64,000 nt of DNA from Haliotis asinina. Lineage: Eukaryota; Mollusca; Gastropoda; Lepetellida; Haliotidae. The translations under genes were made by a program, and so were the position numbers. Shown here piece by piece: positions 61,901 through 64,000 of the stretch. The DNA lies in the NCBI RefSeq assembly GCF_037392515.1, contig NC_090282.1, forward strand, positions 33,593,054 to 33,657,053, given 5' to 3'. The stretch's first letter is position 1, and every line of letters starts with the position of its first letter. The notes under the pieces are model-generated. The model worked only from the letters and a program-made list of their open reading frames with translations. It was not told the DNA's origin and did not search any database.

Positions 61901-62787
61901 CCAAACTTCAACGTACTTCAGTTCAGGCTCATCTGCCGTCGTTAAGTTCCACTCAGACGGTTCTACATCAGGAAAAGGGTTCCGACTCACCTATAGAGGA
62001 GCATCGCAGAGCCGTGCGTAATCTACAAATGAACAATTCATGCATTTATAGAAATCTTTGAGCTTGCAGCCCAGGGCCCACTCGCACAAAACGACCTTAG
62101 AGGTACAATTATTGTAAATCCTTAAGATCTCGATCTTAGGCTTCAGCTACAATCGCCATTCACTTGCACAAAGCGATAGTAAGCTAAGATCATTTTAAGT
62201 TACAATCAAAACTTACAGTTGGTCGGACTGCAAGGTGCGAGTCAGGAAGGTATGTCAGTTGTGTGTAGTAACCAGTTCCACGTTTTATTTGCGCAGCATG
62301 CTATGCGCACTTGCAGACAACTGTAGACAGGAGTCGAGTTTAAAAAATTTCTACCTCCAACGTTGAAGAGTTCGATCTTAGATAAGATCACGATCTTAAG
62401 TCCATGCTGTCTTAAGATTGTCTTTGTGCAAGAGGATCAGGGCAATTGCATGGTGATTGTAAAGTTGATTGTAAGGGCCTAAGATTGCTCTGTGCAAGCG
62501 GGCCTTGGCCTAAACATTCCCACCTAAAAGTGTATTCCGAGCGCTTGAAGCTTTATAAACTGTTTGTATTCAGTTCTGGAAACACACCTTTAGTAGCATT
62601 AGTGCCTTCACAAAATAATCGTATGTTCAAAGTTCACACATGTAGCAGAGATATATAGTAGTATGTGGCCTAACACATCAGGAATCTTCTTACACTTTAT
62701 ATTTTCAGAGTGTGGACTCGGAAGTCTTGTGGCCGATGCGACAACACGCTTCTTGACATCACCGAACTATCCTTCTAATTACTTGAA
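49954..62787 (+). CDS. Gene 4: CUB-repeat protein, at least seven CUBs, incomplete at 3' end
   Basis: The signal exon 49954-50014 (MNVRQYLSTVVVIVALFAIT) ends in phase 1. An in-frame ATG at 49891 exists, but the later one gives the normal N-terminus. Six full CUB trios follow, plus exon A of a seventh (62709-62787). No further exon was recognised to 64000, so exons B and C and the C-terminus probably lie beyond the window. CUB domains 5 and 6 keep the acidic residues of calcium-binding CUBs (Glu before the third Cys, Asp in C-x2-D, Asp in H-S-D-G). Exon lengths and motifs match gene 3 position by position at CUB2 to CUB4, so the two genes look like paralogues. Membrane attachment cannot be judged. 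Confidence 0.85.
51136..52551 (+). CDS. Gene 4 CUB1 exon trio
   Basis: Exon A 51136-51217 (ESCNVVLT, TSPGYPTKNYP), exon B 51598-51722 (TCWWRIQ, CVYDSLSFYDG), exon C 52402-52551 (GRICGHERT, VVSSGRVMYILF, GFHLQFY). The C-W-W in exon B is shared with gene 3 CUB1. Confidence 0.87.
53328..54728 (+). CDS. Gene 4 CUB2 exon trio
   Basis: Exon A 53328-53403 (CGGSFTV, HSPGHPFQYF), exon B 53867-54006 (NCTWLFT, CVSDSVTVYND), exon C 54591-54728 (GSICGHTSP, LRIDFKTD, GFTFHY). Exon B carries a C-terminal extension like gene 3 CUB2. SINE-like copies sit in both introns. Confidence 0.86.
53505..53735 (-). repeat. SINE-like copies, families 1 and 2
   Basis: A short family 1 piece (GTTTAACGCCGATTTC) is followed by an inverted family 2 piece (ATTGACATCATGAG, AATTGGGATACGATGACGTG, CCGAAGACCAATTC). 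It lies in the first intron of gene 4 CUB2. Confidence 0.6.
54061..54265 (-). repeat. SINE-like copy, family 2
   Basis: Contains GTCTGTAAATAATTGAG, CCAATGATCAACAG, CCTGACCACCCGACCCCG and TTAGTCG, the inverse of the 57265 copy. It lies in the second intron of gene 4 CUB2. Confidence 0.65.
55033..56965 (+). CDS. Gene 4 CUB3 exon trio
   Basis: Exon A 55033-55114 (GVCNLTMM, VSPGYPDEYS), exon B 56365-56489 (DCIWLM, CNDSLTMYSG), exon C 56810-56965 (GMVCGNMTS, TSTGMGLTVEF, GFRIRY). The first intron (55115-56364) contains a MITE with an internal minisatellite. Confidence 0.86.
55600..56149. mobile_element. GGCCC-ended MITE, family B, with internal minisatellite
   Basis: The left end GGCCCTTTCTTCAAAGCGAC and the inverted right end GGCCCCGTTCGTTAAGGCAA continue into CGTAGCGC on both sides. 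The interior is a tandem array of CGATGATCGTAAT, CAGATTTGCGACAGTCG and ATCCATACATCCCATA modules. It lies in the first intron of gene 4 CUB3. A long minus-strand open frame here (55492-56010) is a repeat artefact. Confidence 0.75.
57265..57533 (+). repeat. SINE-like copy, family 2, near full length
   Basis: Runs from GAGGTAGAATAGGTCTTCAG through AGAGGCGACTAACGAGATCG, GTTGATCACTGGAATGTCTG and GCTGGAATATTGCTGAGTGC to a CACTCACTCACTTACTC tail. It shares its tail with family 1. Confidence 0.8.
57603..58664 (+). CDS. Gene 4 CUB4 exon trio
   Basis: Exon A 57603-57699 (SQCGSRTL, HSPSYPYNYP), exon B 58128-58252 (LCIWTL, CQYDSVTVYDG), exon C 58512-58664 (KKWCGNTLP, GPSMTVVF, GFSLKY). The donor of exon B, GATG|GTTCGT, is weak but is the only one in phase. 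Confidence 0.86.
59145..60406 (+). CDS. Gene 4 CUB5 exon trio, calcium-site residues kept
   Basis: Exon A 59145-59229 (LTCGGRLS, TSPGYPADYQ), exon B 59657-59772 (NCAWTI, EQSDNCRYDYLAVTTG), exon C 60257-60406 (KLCGRHTN, IKFHSDGSNTGQGF). Glu, the Asp of C-R-Y-D and the Asp of H-S-D are where known calcium-binding CUBs place their ligands. A SINE-like copy is in the second intron. Confidence 0.87.
60046..60203 (+). repeat. SINE-like copy, family 1, near full length
   Basis: Head GGGATAGCTAGTCGTTAAAG, then GAAGACCCGGGTTCGATTC (tRNA B box), then TTGCTGAAATATTGCTAAAA and an AACTCACTCACTAC tail. It lies in the second intron of gene 4 CUB5. Confidence 0.8.
60729..62013 (+). CDS. Gene 4 CUB6 exon trio, calcium-site residues kept
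   Basis: Exon A 60729-60810 (GSCGGQLN, TSPGYPTNYP), exon B 61068-61186 (DCAWII, ESQANCNYDYLRIIDG), exon C 61858-62013 (ATLCGTQTS, KFHSDGSTSGKGF). It closely resembles CUB5 (F-H-S-D-G-S in both), suggesting internal duplication. The donor at 62014 (GTGCGT) is weak. A MITE lies just downstream. Confidence 0.85.
62073..62506. mobile_element. GGCCC-ended MITE, family A, short form (about 434 bp)
   Basis: Ends AGGGCCCACTCGCACAAAAC and, inverted, AAGGCCCGCTTGCACAGAGC. The whole sequence matches, inverted, the two ends of the 1.7-kb element at 45903-47604, so it looks like an internally deleted form. It lies directly after gene 4 CUB6. Confidence 0.8.
62709..62787 (+). CDS. Gene 4 CUB7 exon A
   Basis: After ATTTTCAG the exon reads QCGLGSLVAD, then TSPNYPSNYLK, and ends in phase 2 at GTGAGT (62788). 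It is the first third of a CUB domain; the remaining exons are not seen before 64000. Confidence 0.82.
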
Positions 62788-62840
62788 GTGAGTTGATAGT
62801 ATGAAGGTGTTGCTTTGATATTTTTCTGAAAGCCGCTAAT

Positions 62841-62873
62841 ACATGTATATGTACATGTACATGTATATGTATG
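62841..62873. repeat. ACATGT-type microsatellite
   Basis: Alternating ATGTAT and ATGTAC units just after the last visible exon of gene 4. Confidence 0.85.
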
Positions 62874-63309
62874 GTCAATATTTAGTTAACGTGTTTTCTG
62901 AATGCCGTATGGCTATGCCAGACTCATCAAGTAAATTCTACAATTTAAAGCAAGAGGCCGTATGTTTCCACTTGACAAACCTCCTTTATGAACACAATAT
63001 CTTTGGCCACCCATATTGCTCGTCGGGTGTAATGAAACATTAAGCGTTGATATATGTCACATAGTTGTGAGTCTTTGACTACGTTAACGCCAACGAAACA
63101 AACCGACGTTACGTCAGATATTAGATCAAGATATGCACCGGTAACTGAAATATTTGACTGGTCAGTAATGGTCAGTATTACCTACAAACACATTATTGGT
63201 GTACCTCTGACTGAAACAACTGATGATTATCAACTCTTTATACATATCTTTCTTGAACCGAAAGGGGTAGACAATACAGAGAGTGAGTCCATTTTTATCG
63301 CCGCCCTCA

Positions 63310-63745
63310 GCAAAATTTCAGTTATATGGAGGCGGTCTGCAAATAATAGAGTCCGGACCAGACAATCCTGTGTTCAACTGCATGAACATCGATCAACGCA
63401 ACTGGGATACGATGACATGTACCAAGCAGGTCAGCGAGCCACACCACCCGATCCCGTTTGTCACCTCTTACGACAATCTTGGGTTACTGAAGATCGGACC
63501 CGTGAAGGTCCCGGGGTAGAATAGGCCTTCAGCAACACAAGCTTGCAATAAAAGGCGACTACGGGATCGGGTGATGAGACTCGATGACTTGGTTGACACG
63601 TGTTATATGTTCCCAGTTGCGCAGATCGATGCTCATGTTGTTGATCACTGGATTGTCTGGTCCAGACTCGATTATTTACAGCCCGCCGCCATATAACTGG
63701 AATATTGCTGAGTGCGGCGTAAATCTAAACTCACTCACTCACTGA
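63310..63745. repeat. Head-to-head pair of family 2 SINE-like copies (inverted repeat)
   Basis: The left part reads the family inverted (CTGCAAATAATAGAGTCCGG, CAACTGGGATACGATGACAT). From about 63495 it turns into the forward copy (GGTAGAATAGGCCTTCAG, TGGATTGTCTGGTCCAGAC) with a CACTCACTCACTGA tail. The open frames at 63054-63524 and 63283-63519 run through this repeat. Confidence 0.75.
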
Positions 63746-64000
63746 AGATCAATCCTAATCCGTATCGGTGCGGGTCAGTACTGATAGAAACGCAATTTAT
63801 TATGAATAACAGATGTAATCCTATGATCTATGTGTTATGCAATATTGCATCAGATGATGTTATGTATGTTAAGTCGAGGAAAGGTCACTGTATTCCTACG
63901 GTAGATCTGTGCTGTCTTCAATCGCCATATGTACTTTAACTACTTAGGCGAAGATAAAATTATTGATTTTTAAACGGGAACTGGTTCATAACAGATAAAA

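Larger units (their letters stand above)
62788..64000. other. Intron or 3' flank of gene 4
   Basis: Contains a microsatellite and the SINE-like inverted pair. No CUB exon B or C was found, so the CUB7 intron probably runs past the right edge. Confidence 0.6.

Noticed and set aside
63054-63524. 156-codon frame
   Set aside because: It runs through inverted SINE-like sequence and shows no domain.
1-64000. Search for retrovirus-like, Polinton-like or other virus-derived elements
   Set aside because: No long terminal repeats or capsid-, envelope- or integrase-like stretches were recognised.

Overview
The window is animal nuclear DNA: many short exons with GT-AG introns, AT-rich introns, and dense interspersed repeats. 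The repeat types (tRNA-headed SINE-like copies, LINE and SINE tails ending in runs of CACTCA, TTAA-flanked and GGCCC-ended MITEs) are ones I associate from memory with gastropod genomes, especially abalone (Haliotis). That assignment is inference. All recognisable genes lie on the + strand.

The core is a tandem cluster of four CUB-domain genes. In every one, each CUB domain is built from the same exon trio. Exon A carries the first Cys and the S-P-G-Y-P turn and ends in phase 2. Exon B carries C-x-W and the third Cys and ends in phase 1 at Y-D-G. Exon C carries the fourth Cys (W/F-C-G) and the G-F strand and ends in phase 1. Whole trios are therefore symmetric 1-1 cassettes. Checking exon by exon, every trio keeps this phase rule except one trio in gene 2, which is one base short. 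Gene 1 (5467-11966): signal peptide, 3 CUBs, and a GPI-like hydrophobic C-terminus. Gene 2 (21382 to 25846, possibly 26435): signal peptide, 2 CUBs, and an apparent 1-nt frameshift. Gene 3 (26977-44405): signal peptide, 7 CUBs, transmembrane segment and short basic tail, with a second phase-compatible transmembrane terminal exon at 47763-47986. Gene 4 (49954 to beyond 62787): signal peptide, 6 complete CUBs and the first exon of a seventh, running off the region examined.

Between genes 1 and 2 lies a direct tandem duplication of about 4.85 kb (11520-16370 and 16371-21225). The copies differ at roughly 15 positions plus two small indels by eye count. The block carries the last two exons of gene 1 together with the region just upstream of gene 2. 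A minisatellite (about 6747-8172) fills the first long intron of gene 1; it has a 26-bp unit ordered into 130-bp pentamers and 260-bp decamers, and its unit matches the splice donor it abuts.

Interspersed elements include a TTAA-flanked MITE of 1287 bp (31881-33167) and a partial relative (23500 to about 24245), a 5'-truncated LINE with an RNase H-like region (about 33600-34885), two GGCCC-ended MITE families, and several SINE-like families. No rRNA, intact tRNA, CRISPR, retrovirus-like or Polinton-like element was recognised.

Working together (inference): secreted or surface CUB proteins made from one exon cassette, differing in repeat number and membrane attachment, look like an expanding extracellular binding-protein family. 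The ligand and biology cannot be read from sequence.
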